From contig DATIFQ010000542.1 in the NCBI GenBank assembly GCA_035455185.1, positions 1-24,229 on the forward strand: a DNA stretch of 24,229 bases, given 5' to 3'. The translations under genes and the position numbers were made by a program. Positions 15,079-23,603 of this stretch are shown one piece after another (position 1 is the stretch's first letter; every line of letters starts with the position of its first letter). The stretch is from JAEHDI01 sp035455185 (GTDB lineage Bacteria; Acidobacteriota; Terriglobia; Bryobacterales; Bryobacteraceae). Under the pieces are notes generated by a model that ran no database searches, had not been told where the DNA came from, and saw nothing but the letters and a program-made list of their open reading frames with translations.

Positions 15079-15102
15079 AGCTGCGATAGGAAGGAGGGCA
15101 AT

Positions 15103-16320
15103 GTGTCTGAATCGGGTATGAGCCGGCGGACCTTCGCCGCGGCCGCTTCGCTGGCGGTGCTGCGGCCGGAGAGGGTTCTTGGTGCAAACGACCGGCTGCG
15201 AGTGGCCGTGATCGGTTGTGGCGGACGCGGACTGGTCGGTGAGGTCCTGGAGTTCGCACGTGAAACCAATGTCGAGCTGGCGGTGGTCTGCGACACCTGG
15301 CGCCAGCATCGCGAAAAGGCCGCTGCCATGACAAAAGAGGCGCTCGGCAGCGAACCGAAAATGCTCGTGCATTATCAGGACGTGCTGGCGCTGAAAGACA
15401 TCGACGCGGCGATTATTGCCACGCCGGACCACCAGCACTGCACCATGCTCGGTGACGCCATCCGCGCCGGGAAGGACGTCTACATCGAAAAGCCGCTGGC
15501 GATGAACATGAAGGAACTCATCGAAGCGGTGGACACGGTGAAGAAGTCCGACCGCGTGGTGCAGGTGGGCACGCAGGTGCGGAGCTTCGCCAGTTCCGTC
15601 GCCGCGCGAGCGTTCGTCGCCGCGGGTGGCATGGGCCGGATCTTCAAGATCGAGCAGTCGCGGAACTCCTACCGCCCGTACTGGCACAGCTACGCAGAGC
15701 GGCCGGTCGCCGAATCCGATGTCGACTGGAAAGCGTTCCTCATGCAACATAAGCCCCGCCCCTGGAACGCAGATCAGTACGCCGGATGGTACGGATACCG
15801 GGATTTCTCACTGGGCCCGCAAACTGGATTCATGAGTCACTTCGTGGACCTGGTTCACTACGTCACCGGCGCGAAATTCCCATCCCGCGTGACGGCAACG
15901 GGCGGAATCTACCGCTGGAAGGATCAGCGGACCGCGCCTGACACGTTCGAGGCACTTCTCGAGTACCCGGAGGGATTCCTCGTCCGGTACAACACGACCT
16001 TCGGTACGGACAACAACAATTTCCTGAAGTTCTTCGGGACGCGCGGGGTGATGGATGCGACGAATTGGGACAAACCTTGGGCGCTCATCGGCCAGCGCGG
16101 AGAGCCGGACGCCATCGCACCGGGCACTCAGATCCCTGAAGTCGAGTCCACACCGCACATGAAGAACTTCCTGGAGTGCCTGCGGACACGGAAGCAGCCA
16201 AATGCCCCGATCGACGCCGGCTATCAACACGCTGTCGCCTGTCTGATGGCTGACGAGGCCTGGGTGCGGGGCACGCGCATGGTTTACGATCCGCTGAAAC
16301 GAAAGGTTCAGGCAGGTTGA
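15103..16320 (+). CDS. Tat-exported Gfo/Idh/MocA family oxidoreductase
   Basis: This NAD(P)-dependent oxidoreductase has a twin-arginine signal (SRRTFAAAAS) and a Rossmann motif VIGCGGRG near residues 36-43. The catalytic EKP is in VYIEKPLAMN (K130), and the C-terminal domain ends with the usual H-M-K-N-F-L-E-C-L helix seen in this subgroup. The start is GTG 15103, five bases after AGGAAGGAGG; the ATG at 15118 is too far from that site. It is divergent from the frameshifted cytosolic paralogue and is followed 8 nt later by a Tat-tagged isomerase-like gene. Dehydrogenation or epimerisation of a sugar or inositol-like compound is likely; the substrate is unknown. Confidence 0.93.
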   Translation: MSESGMSRRTFAAAASLAVLRPERVLGANDRLRVAVIGCGGRGLVGEVLEFARETNVELAVVCDTWRQHREKAAAMTKEALGSEPKMLVHYQDVLALKDIDAAIIATPDHQHCTMLGDAIRAGKDVYIEKPLAMNMKELIEAVDTVKKSDRVVQVGTQVRSFASSVAARAFVAAGGMGRIFKIEQSRNSYRPYWHSYAERPVAESDVDWKAFLMQHKPRPWNADQYAGWYGYRDFSLGPQTGFMSHFVDLVHYVTGAKFPSRVTATGGIYRWKDQRTAPDTFEALLEYPEGFLVRYNTTFGTDNNNFLKFFGTRGVMDATNWDKPWALIGQRGEPDAIAPGTQIPEVESTPHMKNFLECLRTRKQPNAPIDAGYQHAVACLMADEAWVRGTRMVYDPLKRKVQAG

Positions 16321-16328
16321 GATTCCAT

Positions 16329-17279
16329 ATGACAACGACACGACGAACGTTTCTCAGAAATGCGGCAGGCGCCGCGGCGCTGGCGGGCGCCGCCAGCCGG
16401 GCCGTTGCGCAGCAGGAACCGTATCAGTTTGGCTGCGAGACGCTGCCGTACCGGGCTCAGACTTTCGAGCGGGCGCTCGAGGGAATCCGCAAAGCTGGTT
16501 ACAAGTACGTCATGCCGACGCCGACCCACGCGGGCAAACCCGTGTTCACAACCGCCCTTACCGCCGCGGAACGGGCCAGTCTCCGCCGGCAGATCTCGGA
16601 TGCGGGGCTAACGCCGTTCATGAGTTTCGTAGGCCTTGGCAGCGGCCTCAGCAACGAGGAGGGCCTCACGAAGTACCTCCAGGAACTCGACCTGTGCGCC
16701 GAATTCGGCATCCGGACGGTAGTCGGTATCGGGCCGTGGTACTACACGAAGTTTCCGACTGTTCCGAAGCGTGCGCGTGACTGGGAGCGGGAGACAGACG
16801 CCTACTACGCATTGCTGGAGAAAGGCGTGCGCCATGCCGAAACGATCGGAATGACGATCACGCTGAAACCGCACACGGGCATCACCGCCAATGCGAAGGC
16901 GTGTCTTGAAGTGGTCAAGCGCATCCCGTCCGAACGGCTGAAGATCAGTTGGGATGCCGGGAACGTCTCGTTCTATGAAGGCATCTATCCGGACCCGGAC
17001 CTGCCGGACCTGGCGCCGCACGTCAAGTCGGTCTGCATCAAGGACCATCTTGGCGGCCGCGCGGAAGCGAACTTCCCCGTTCCCGGAGAGGGGCAGATCG
17101 ATCACGACCTGATGTTCAAGATCCTCTTCGGTGCCGGCTTCAACGGGCCGATTGCCGTCGAGCGTGCGGACGGCAAGGACAACGCGGCGAAGATGGACCC
17201 TGCGGTGATCGACGAGCGGCTCGCCGCGGCACGGGCCAATCTGGTCCCGATTCTGGAGAAGTACGCCAAAAGAGCGTAG
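16329..17279 (+). CDS. Tat-exported sugar phosphate isomerase/epimerase-like TIM barrel
   Basis: The 316-residue protein starts with a Tat signal (TTTRRTFLRNAAGAAALAG, cut near AVAQQ) and then a xylose-isomerase-like TIM barrel (AP_endonuc_2 type). Barrel motifs include FERALEGIRKAGYKYV, GMTITLKPHTG, KISWDAGN, KSVCIKDHLGG and PIAVERADG. The Asp, His and Glu of the last four could form the metal site. At the first site ITLKPH stands where many relatives have a glutamate. I chose ATG 16329, 8 nt after the stop of the oxidoreductase; the upstream TTG at 16317 overlaps that stop and has no better ribosome site. It is probably cotranscribed and functionally paired with the oxidoreductase. Confidence 0.9.
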   Translation: MTTTRRTFLRNAAGAAALAGAASRAVAQQEPYQFGCETLPYRAQTFERALEGIRKAGYKYVMPTPTHAGKPVFTTALTAAERASLRRQISDAGLTPFMSFVGLGSGLSNEEGLTKYLQELDLCAEFGIRTVVGIGPWYYTKFPTVPKRARDWERETDAYYALLEKGVRHAETIGMTITLKPHTGITANAKACLEVVKRIPSERLKISWDAGNVSFYEGIYPDPDLPDLAPHVKSVCIKDHLGGRAEANFPVPGEGQIDHDLMFKILFGAGFNGPIAVERADGKDNAAKMDPAVIDERLAAARANLVPILEKYAKRA

Positions 17280-17290
17280 CCAGGGTCCGC

Positions 17291-17920
17291 TTAGTTGTGA
17301 GCGTGAGCGGGTTCCGGGGCGTTGTGCTCGTGAGGGGAAGCCGGACCCGTGGCCGCCTGAGAAACCCCCTCCACGTAGTGGACAAACTCGACGTACGCCT
17401 TGACGAACCGGCGGCCGGCGTCGACATCGTCGGCGCGGAAATCCTTCGCCGCCGTCACGCGCCGGAACCGCTCCTGTAGGCCGGCATCCAGCGATCCCAT
17501 CAGCAACTCCCGCAACTGGGTGGCGGAGCCGTGCTCGATCGCGTGGTCTGCCGCTGGGATCGCGGGTCCGAGATCGCGCCCGGCTGGCTTCAAACCTGTG
17601 TAGGGCGCCCCTTCTCCGGCGCGGTGGACGCGGACGACCGTTTCGAAGAAGTAGCGGTCCGCGAGTTCCTTCGCACCGGAGCCGAGTTTTCTTACGGCGA
17701 GGGCGTGGGCGAAGGCGGCGCGGACTTCGGGTTCGCCTTCCGGCTGGACCCACTGCAACACGAGATTGACGTTCCCGGCGTCGAGCGCCTGTCGTGCGGC
17801 GGCAACCACCGGACCGTCGACACCGTCGCAGTGCGCCTGAGCGGTCGTCGGAGTGATGGCCAGGAGAGCCAGCAGGCCAACGAGTGAAGCAGCAGCCCGG
17901 GCGAAATCATAGAAACGCAT
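17291..17920 (-). CDS. Secreted DUF6448 family protein with His-rich tail
   Basis: A signal peptide (MRFYDFARAAASLVGLLALL, ending near TAQAH) precedes a mature protein that matches DUF6448 closely: HCDGVDGPVVAAARQAL at its start, then VNLVLQWVQ, ELADRYFFETVVRVHRAGEG, APYTGLKPAG and FVKAYVEFVHYVEG. The tail HEHNAPEPAHAHN is rich in histidine and may bind metal. Function is not established. ATG 17920 has AAGGAGG at good spacing. The same frame runs open far upstream across uvrA on the opposite strand, but that extension is not protein-like. It is divergent from uvrA, with a 16-bp palindrome between them, and ends 11 nt from the convergent isomerase gene. Confidence 0.92.
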   Translation of the reverse strand: MRFYDFARAAASLVGLLALLAITPTTAQAHCDGVDGPVVAAARQALDAGNVNLVLQWVQPEGEPEVRAAFAHALAVRKLGSGAKELADRYFFETVVRVHRAGEGAPYTGLKPAGRDLGPAIPAADHAIEHGSATQLRELLMGSLDAGLQERFRRVTAAKDFRADDVDAGRRFVKAYVEFVHYVEGVSQAATGPASPHEHNAPEPAHAHN

Positions 17921-17973
17921 GTCTTTCCTCCTTGGTGTCCGGTTCCAGAATAAGCCTGGAAACGCCGGCGCGC

Positions 17974-17989
17974 AGTGACCGCGGTCACT
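17974..17989. promoter_or_regulatory. 16-bp perfect palindrome between DUF6448 gene and uvrA
   Basis: AGTGACCGCGGTCACT is a perfect palindrome 54 bp upstream of the DUF6448 start and 108 bp upstream of uvrA. Its position and symmetry suggest an operator for a dimeric regulator acting on one or both divergent genes. It does not match the CTGT-N8-ACAG or GAAC-N4-GTTC LexA boxes. Confidence 0.5.
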
Positions 17990-18097
17990 CAATCCTGTTT
18001 GAGCGCGCGCACAGTTACCGAGCGGCGCCCCCTCGTTGCCGCCCCGTAACGGTTCGAAGGACAATAAGAGATTGGCCTGGGAACGGCGAAGCTCACC

Positions 18098-20860
18098 ATG
18101 CTGGACCGCATTAGTGTTCACGGGGCGCGCGAACACAATCTGAAGAACATCGACGTTGAGATTCCGCGAAACACGTTTACCGTAGTGACGGGGCTGAGCG
18201 GATCGGGCAAGTCGTCGCTGGCCTTCGACACGATCTATGCCGAAGGACAGCGGCGCTACGTCGAGACGCTGTCCCCCTACGCCCGCCAGTTCCTCGACCA
18301 GATGGAGAGGCCGGAGGTGGATTCGATCGACGGCCTCAGTCCGGCGATCTCCATCGAGCAGAAGACGACAAGCCGGAGCCCGCGCTCCACGGTGGGCACG
18401 ATTACCGAAATCTACGACTACCTCCGGCTGCTTTATTCCTCCATCGGCGTGCCGCACTGCCCGGACTGCGGCCATGAAATCTCGCGCCAGTCGACCGAGC
18501 AGATCCTCCAGCAGATCATGTCGCTGCGGATGGATGAGCGTGTGATGATCTTGGCTCCGGTCGTCCGGGGGCGGAAAGGCGAGTACCGTAAGGACCTCGA
18601 GAAACTGGCGCGCCAGGGATTTCTGCGGGCGCGGATCGACGGCGAACTGCGGTCTCTTGAAGAGCCCGTCAAGCTGGACCGCCGGAAGAATCACACCATC
18701 GAAGTCGTTGTGGACCGGCTCTTGGTCAAGGCCGGCCTGGAGAAGCGCGTCGAAGCATCCATCCAGACGGCGACCAAGCTGGCGAACGGCCTCGTCCTGG
18801 TGGCCGTCGTGGACGGTGACGAGCGCATCTACTCCCAGAAGCTGGCCTGCCCGGATTGCGGCGCGAGCGTTCCACAACTCGAGCCGCGTTCGTTTTCGTT
18901 CAACAGCCCGTATGGGGCATGCGAAAGCTGCACCGGCCTGGGTAGCAAGTGGACATTCGATCCCGCGAAGGTAATCGTTGACTTCTCGAAGCCGCTGCTC
19001 GAGGGCGGGCTGGGACCCGGAGCGGGTTCCGCCTACATGACGCACATGCTCTCGGACGCGGCGCGTCGGTCCGGCATCGATCTCTCCCAACCGTTCGAGC
19101 AACTGCCCAAGAAGACCCAGTCGCTTTTGCTTCAGGGCGGCAACGGGTTCCCCGGCATCCTGACGGCGCTCGAACAGACATACGAAGAGGCGTCCGAAGG
19201 TTACCGCGAGTGGCTGATGGACTACATGTCCGCCACGGCGTGCCCTGCCTGCCACGGTAAGCGATTGCGCCCCGGCAGTCTCGCCGTCCGGGTGAAGGGC
19301 CTCTCTATCGCAGAGTTCACCGGTATGCCGGTGGCGCGGGCGTTGCCGGTCGTGTTCGCTTGGACACTGACTGAGCGCGAGCGGATCATCGCCGGCCGCA
19401 TCGTCGAAGAGATCCGCAACCGGCTGGAATTCCTGAACTCCGTCGGTCTCGACTACCTGAGCTTGGATCGCTCCGCGGCGACGCTCTCGGGGGGCGAAGC
19501 GCAGCGCATCCGTCTGGCGACACAGATCGGATCGAAGCTGCGCGGAGTGCTTTACGTTCTCGACGAGCCCTCCATCGGACTTCATCACCGCGACAACAGC
19601 CGGCTGCTCGACACCCTGAGCCGGCTGCGCGACCTCGGCAACACTGTGCTGGTGGTGGAGCACGATGCGGAGACCATCGAGCGTGCGGACTACGTGGTCG
19701 ATCTCGGACCCGGCGCGGGCCGTTTGGGCGGCGATCTGGTGGCGGCGGGAACTCCGGACCAGATCGCAAACGATCCCCGATCGCTGACGGGACAGTATCT
19801 GTCGGGTGTTCGGAGTATCAACCCACCAGTGTTGCGGCGCCGCGGCAATGGCAAGCGGCTCGTGGTCCACGGCGCCCGGGAGCACAACCTGAAGGAGATC
19901 GACGTCGAATTCCCACTGGGCGTTTTCACGGTGGTTACCGGAGTCTCGGGGAGCGGCAAGTCGACGCTGGTGAACGACATCGTCTATCGGGCGCTGGCCC
20001 GGGAGTTGTACAATTCGCGCGAAGAGGCGGGGGCGTACGGCAAACTAAGCGGCCTCGAGCACATAGACAAGGTGATCCGGATTGATCAGTCGCCCATCGG
20101 CCGGACGCCGCGGTCGAACCCGGCGACGTACACCGGCGTCTTTACCCCGATCCGCGACCTGTACGCCATGCTTCCCGAATCCCGTGAGCGAGGCTACAAG
20201 CCGGGCCGGTTCAGCTTCAATGTAAAGGGAGGGCGATGTGAGGCCTGCCAGGGAGACGGGCTGAAGCGCATCGAGATGAACTTCCTGCCAGACGTCTATG
20301 TGACATGCGACATCTGCCGGGCGAGGCGGTACAATCTGGAGACGCTCCAGGTAAAGTATCGAAACTATTCCATCGCCGATCTGCTCGAGGCCACCGTCGA
20401 GGAGGCGTCAGGCGTGCTGGAGAACATCCCGCAGATCCGCACGAAGCTGGAAACGCTTCGTGACGTGGGGCTTGGCTACATCCACCTCGGACAGCCGGCG
20501 ACCACGCTATCCGGCGGCGAGGCCCAGCGGATCAAGCTGGCCAAAGAGTTGAGCCGGCGCCAGACAGGCCGCACGTTCTACATCCTGGACGAGCCGACGA
20601 CCGGGCTGCACTTCGACGACGTCAAAAAATTGCTGGATGTGTTGCAGCGGCTTGTCGATCTCGGAAACACTGTGGTAGTGATCGAACACAATCTGGATGT
20701 GGTGAAAACGGCGGACTGGATCATCGATCTCGGCCCCGAGGGCGGTGAAGAGGGCGGGCAGGTCGTGGTGGCGGGCACGCCGGAGCAAGTGGTTCGCAGC
20801 CGCAAGAGCTATACCGGGCAGGCTCTTGTCAAAGTGCTGCGGAACGGACGGAACGGGTGA
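18098..20860 (+). CDS. uvrA: Excinuclease ABC subunit A
   Basis: UvrA is the damage-recognition ATPase of nucleotide excision repair; it works as a dimer with UvrB in the cytosol. The 920-residue protein has normal length. It has two ABC modules: Walker A GLSGSGKSS (K38) and GVSGSGKST (K621), and signatures LSGGEAQRIRLA and LSGGEAQRIKLA. Walker B-type segments are LYVLDEPSIGLH and FYILDEPTTGLH. The zinc modules are visible as CPDC...CESC (about residues 251-276) and CEAC...CDIC. The start ATG has only a weak ribosome site. Its TGA overlaps the GTG of the next gene (GTGA), so it heads a tightly coupled run of five genes. Confidence 0.98.
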   Translation: MLDRISVHGAREHNLKNIDVEIPRNTFTVVTGLSGSGKSSLAFDTIYAEGQRRYVETLSPYARQFLDQMERPEVDSIDGLSPAISIEQKTTSRSPRSTVGTITEIYDYLRLLYSSIGVPHCPDCGHEISRQSTEQILQQIMSLRMDERVMILAPVVRGRKGEYRKDLEKLARQGFLRARIDGELRSLEEPVKLDRRKNHTIEVVVDRLLVKAGLEKRVEASIQTATKLANGLVLVAVVDGDERIYSQKLACPDCGASVPQLEPRSFSFNSPYGACESCTGLGSKWTFDPAKVIVDFSKPLLEGGLGPGAGSAYMTHMLSDAARRSGIDLSQPFEQLPKKTQSLLLQGGNGFPGILTALEQTYEEASEGYREWLMDYMSATACPACHGKRLRPGSLAVRVKGLSIAEFTGMPVARALPVVFAWTLTERERIIAGRIVEEIRNRLEFLNSVGLDYLSLDRSAATLSGGEAQRIRLATQIGSKLRGVLYVLDEPSIGLHHRDNSRLLDTLSRLRDLGNTVLVVEHDAETIERADYVVDLGPGAGRLGGDLVAAGTPDQIANDPRSLTGQYLSGVRSINPPVLRRRGNGKRLVVHGAREHNLKEIDVEFPLGVFTVVTGVSGSGKSTLVNDIVYRALARELYNSREEAGAYGKLSGLEHIDKVIRIDQSPIGRTPRSNPATYTGVFTPIRDLYAMLPESRERGYKPGRFSFNVKGGRCEACQGDGLKRIEMNFLPDVYVTCDICRARRYNLETLQVKYRNYSIADLLEATVEEASGVLENIPQIRTKLETLRDVGLGYIHLGQPATTLSGGEAQRIKLAKELSRRQTGRTFYILDEPTTGLHFDDVKKLLDVLQRLVDLGNTVVVIEHNLDVVKTADWIIDLGPEGGEEGGQVVVAGTPEQVVRSRKSYTGQALVKVLRNGRNG

Positions 20861-21816
20861 GCAAGTACGCAATTCATCCGCTCGATTTTTCGGGCCTGAA
20901 GACAATCCCCATCCGGGAGCGGGGAGGCAAGGTGGGAGCCGAGGATTTCGCCGGTCCGCACGTGCCTGGGACCGGCTTCGGCGGGTGGCTCGATTCGTTG
21001 CCGAAGGTCCTCGCCGCCGATTCGCTCCGCGCGGTGGTGAGCGCGTTGCAGGCGGCGAGGGCGGCGGCTAAACCGGTGATCTGGGGCATGGGGGGGCATG
21101 TAATCAAGTGCGGCCTCGGCCCGGTGTTGATCGACCTGATGCGCCGGGGATATGCCACCGGATTCGCTCTGAACGGGTCCGCTTCGATTCATGACTTCGA
21201 GATTGCCATTGCCGGCCGGACGAGCGAGGACGTCGAGGCGGTCCTGCCCGACGGCAGCTTCGGCTCCGCCGAGGAGACCGGCCGCGAGATGAATACGGCG
21301 ATCGCGGAGGGTGACCGAAACTCTATCGGCATCGGGGAGGCGCTCGGACGGCGCATCGAGGTGCTGGCGGACCCCGCATACCAGAGTTCCAGCCTGCTCT
21401 ACGAAGCATGGGCGCGCGGGGTGCCTGTCACCGTGCATGTCGCCATCGGTACTGACACGCCGCACACGCATCCGGCTGTCGACGCGGCCGCGATCGGACG
21501 GGCGACCCATCGCGATTTCCGGCTCTTTTGCTCGATGGTGGCTGAGCTGAACGGCGGCGGAGTGTATCTCAACGTTGGCTCGGCCGTGGTTCTGCCCGAG
21601 GTTTTCCTGAAGGCGGTGTCGGTGGTGCGCAACCTCGGCCGCCCACTGGCCACCTTTAACACGGTAAACTTCGATTTCTTACAGCATTACCGACCGAAGG
21701 TGAATGTCGTCGAGAGGCCGCACTCCGGCGCCGGGGGGCAAGGGTTCGCGATCACCGGCCACCACGAGCTGATGCTGCCTCTGCTGGCGGCCATCCTGAT
21801 CGAGTTAGACGCATGA
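20857..21816 (+). CDS. Conserved protein of unknown function, possibly deoxyhypusine-synthase-like fold
   Basis: I cannot name this 319-residue protein with confidence. It is soluble, without a signal peptide. Conserved-looking segments are KPVIWGMGGHVIKCGLGPVL, LMRRGYATGFALNGSASIHD, the acidic GRTSEDVEAVLPDGSFGSAEE, and PVTVHVAIGTDTPHTHP. Late segments are NVGSAVVLPEVFLKAVSVV and HSGAGGQGFAITGHHELM. Glycine-rich turns after beta strands suggest a nucleotide-binding Rossmann-like fold, and the order of motifs reminds me of deoxyhypusine synthase-like proteins, but the typical active-site WGK of that enzyme is not seen. GTG 20857 overlaps the uvrA stop (GTGA). Its ATGA overlap with the CPBP gene shows coupling on both sides. 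Confidence 0.9.
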   Translation: MSKYAIHPLDFSGLKTIPIRERGGKVGAEDFAGPHVPGTGFGGWLDSLPKVLAADSLRAVVSALQAARAAAKPVIWGMGGHVIKCGLGPVLIDLMRRGYATGFALNGSASIHDFEIAIAGRTSEDVEAVLPDGSFGSAEETGREMNTAIAEGDRNSIGIGEALGRRIEVLADPAYQSSSLLYEAWARGVPVTVHVAIGTDTPHTHPAVDAAAIGRATHRDFRLFCSMVAELNGGGVYLNVGSAVVLPEVFLKAVSVVRNLGRPLATFNTVNFDFLQHYRPKVNVVERPHSGAGGQGFAITGHHELMLPLLAAILIELDA

Positions 21817-22574
21817 ACGAGCACGAGAGCATAGGCCAAAGCGCGATCCCGGAAGCGCCGAGTCGGGCCGAAGAGAACCCTTTCTGGAACTATCAGGACC
21901 TGGCGCTGTTCCTGACGTCCGGTATCCCGGCGCTGCTGGCCGGCGCGCTCATCGTCAAGGCGCTGTTCTATGGGTTTTCGCTGAGCGGGCAGGGCCAGGC
22001 GCCCGAGTTGCTGTCAGCACAGTTCCTCGCGTATGCACTCTGGTACGTCGTTCTGTACATGATTCTCCACGTCAAGTACGGGCGGCCATTCTGGGAATCT
22101 CTCGGTTGGGTCCGGCCGTTGGAGAGGTTTGGACGGTACGCCTTGTTGGGTGTGTTGTTGGCATTCGCGGTAGCGATTGCTGGCCTCTTCCTCAAAGCGC
22201 CCGATATTGAAATGCCGATGATGCGGCTCCTCTCGGACCGAACGTCGCTGATACTCGTCGGACTGGCGGCGGCCACGCTGGGTCCGATATGCGAAGAATT
22301 GGCGTTCCGTGGCTTCATTCTGCCGCTGCTCGTGCGTTCCATGGGCGTCGTGCTCGGGATTCTCCTCACCACCTTGCCGTTCGCGTTGCTGCACGGCCCG
22401 CAGTACGCCTGGTCATGGCGCCATCTGCTGTTCATCGTACTGGCCGGCGCTTCGTTCGGTCTGCTGCGGCTGCGCACGGGTTCCACGGCCGCCGCGACCG
22501 TCATGCACGCTGCGTACAACCTGACGTTTTTCATTGCCTTCCTCTTCCAATCGAAAAACTTGCCTGTGAAATGA
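21813..22574 (+). CDS. CPBP family intramembrane glutamic endopeptidase
   Basis: This is a membrane protease of the CAAX-processing/Abi (CPBP) family, with about seven hydrophobic segments in 253 residues. The catalytic motifs are all present: EExxxR as EELAFR (E161, E162, R166), FxxxH as FALLH (F190, H194), and HxxxN as HAAYN (H232, N236). Family members cleave inside membranes; the natural substrate here is unknown. Prenyl-protein processing is not expected in bacteria. The start ATG overlaps the previous stop (ATGA, 21813-21816), and its own stop overlaps the start of mtnA (ATGA, 22571-22574). Confidence 0.94.
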   Translation: MNEHESIGQSAIPEAPSRAEENPFWNYQDLALFLTSGIPALLAGALIVKALFYGFSLSGQGQAPELLSAQFLAYALWYVVLYMILHVKYGRPFWESLGWVRPLERFGRYALLGVLLAFAVAIAGLFLKAPDIEMPMMRLLSDRTSLILVGLAAATLGPICEELAFRGFILPLLVRSMGVVLGILLTTLPFALLHGPQYAWSWRHLLFIVLAGASFGLLRLRTGSTAAATVMHAAYNLTFFIAFLFQSKNLPVK

Positions 22575-23599
22575 TTGAAACGATTGTCTGGACTGACGCG
22601 GGGGTCGTGATGATCGACCAGACCCGCCTGCCGAAGGAAGTAACCTACATGACGTGCCGCGACTACCGCGAGGTGGCCGGGGCGATCCGCTCGATGGTTA
22701 TCCGAGGGGCGCCTGCAATCGGCGTGGCAGCCGCTATGGGCGTAGCGCTGGGTGTGCTGCGGGCTGATCCCGGCAAGCTGGACGAGGAGTTCAAGACGAT
22801 CTGCGACACCCTTGCGGGGACGCGGCCCACGGCGGTCAACCTGTTCTGGGCGATCGACCGGATGAAGCGGGTCTATGAGGGGGTGCGCAGCCGGCCCGTG
22901 GAGGAGGTGCGGGCGCGGCTGGTGACAGAGGCCCAGCAGATCCGCATCGAGGACATCGCCATCAACGAGGCGATCGGCCGCAACGGCGCGACATTGGTAC
23001 CGGATGGCAAAACGGTGCTGACGCACTGCAACGCCGGCGCTTTGGCAACTGCTGGTTACGGCACCGCGTTGGGCGTAATCCGGGCTGCCGTAGCCGAGGG
23101 CAAGAAGATCGACGTGTTTGCCGATGAGACCAGACCGTTCCTGCAAGGCGCCCGCCTGACGGCATGGGAACTCCAGCAGGACGGCATCCCGACCACGATC
23201 ATTACTGACAATATGGCCGGGCACTTTCTGCGATCGGGCCGGGTTGGGTGCGTGGTTGTCGGCGCGGACCGGATCGCCGCCAACGGCGACGTGGCGAACA
23301 AAGTGGGCACCTACCCGCTGGCGGTCCTGGCGAAAGAGAACGGTGTGCCGTTTTATGTAGCAGCGCCGGTCTCGACGCTCGATCTGAGCCTCGGCTGCGG
23401 CGATCAGATCCCGATCGAGCAACGGCCCCCGGCGGAGGTGACCCACGTGTTCGGCGTGGCCGTGGCTCCGGAGGGCATACGGGTCGAAAACCCTGCGTTC
23501 GACGTTACGCCGAACCGTTACGTCTCCGCGATCATTACGGAACGGGGCATCGCACAGCCGCCATACACCGAATCGCTCGGGCGTCTCATGCTAGCTTGA
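22571..23599 (+). CDS. mtnA: S-methyl-5-thioribose-1-phosphate isomerase
   Basis: MtnA converts methylthioribose 1-phosphate to methylthioribulose 1-phosphate in methionine salvage. The 342-residue length fits. Catalytic residues are in THCNAGALATAGYGTALG (C153) and GADRIAANGDVANKVGTY (D233). The substrate-binding RGAPAIGVAAAMG lies near the N terminus, and DETRPFLQGARLTAWEL in the middle is typical. The frame is open upstream to 22289, but the real start is ATG 22571, shown by the ATGA overlap with the CPBP stop and by the conserved N terminus. No other salvage gene (mtnB, C, D, K, P) is in the window. The eIF2B-alpha-like relatives are less likely because of the MtnA-specific motifs. Confidence 0.96.
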   Translation: MIETIVWTDAGVVMIDQTRLPKEVTYMTCRDYREVAGAIRSMVIRGAPAIGVAAAMGVALGVLRADPGKLDEEFKTICDTLAGTRPTAVNLFWAIDRMKRVYEGVRSRPVEEVRARLVTEAQQIRIEDIAINEAIGRNGATLVPDGKTVLTHCNAGALATAGYGTALGVIRAAVAEGKKIDVFADETRPFLQGARLTAWELQQDGIPTTIITDNMAGHFLRSGRVGCVVVGADRIAANGDVANKVGTYPLAVLAKENGVPFYVAAPVSTLDLSLGCGDQIPIEQRPPAEVTHVFGVAVAPEGIRVENPAFDVTPNRYVSAIITERGIAQPPYTESLGRLMLA

Positions 23600-23603
23600 A
23601 TCT

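Noticed and set aside
17995..18014. CTGT...ACAG pair upstream of uvrA as a LexA box
   Set aside because: The spacing between CTGT and ACAG is 12, not the 8 of the canonical proteobacterial box, and the centre is a GC run.
17921..19885. Very long minus-strand open frame continuing the DUF6448 gene across uvrA
   Set aside because: It is antisense to conserved uvrA codons, is rich in Arg/Gln/His/Asp without domain-like order, and the real gene has its own ATG, ribosome site and signal peptide at 17920.
22289..22570. Upstream extension of the mtnA frame inside the CPBP gene
   Set aside because: It overlaps the catalytic region of the CPBP protease in another frame and is not part of MtnA, whose start overlaps the CPBP stop.
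21968..23446. Long minus-strand open frame across CPBP and mtnA
   Set aside because: It is a GC-rich shadow frame opposite two well-conserved genes, with no domain-like content.
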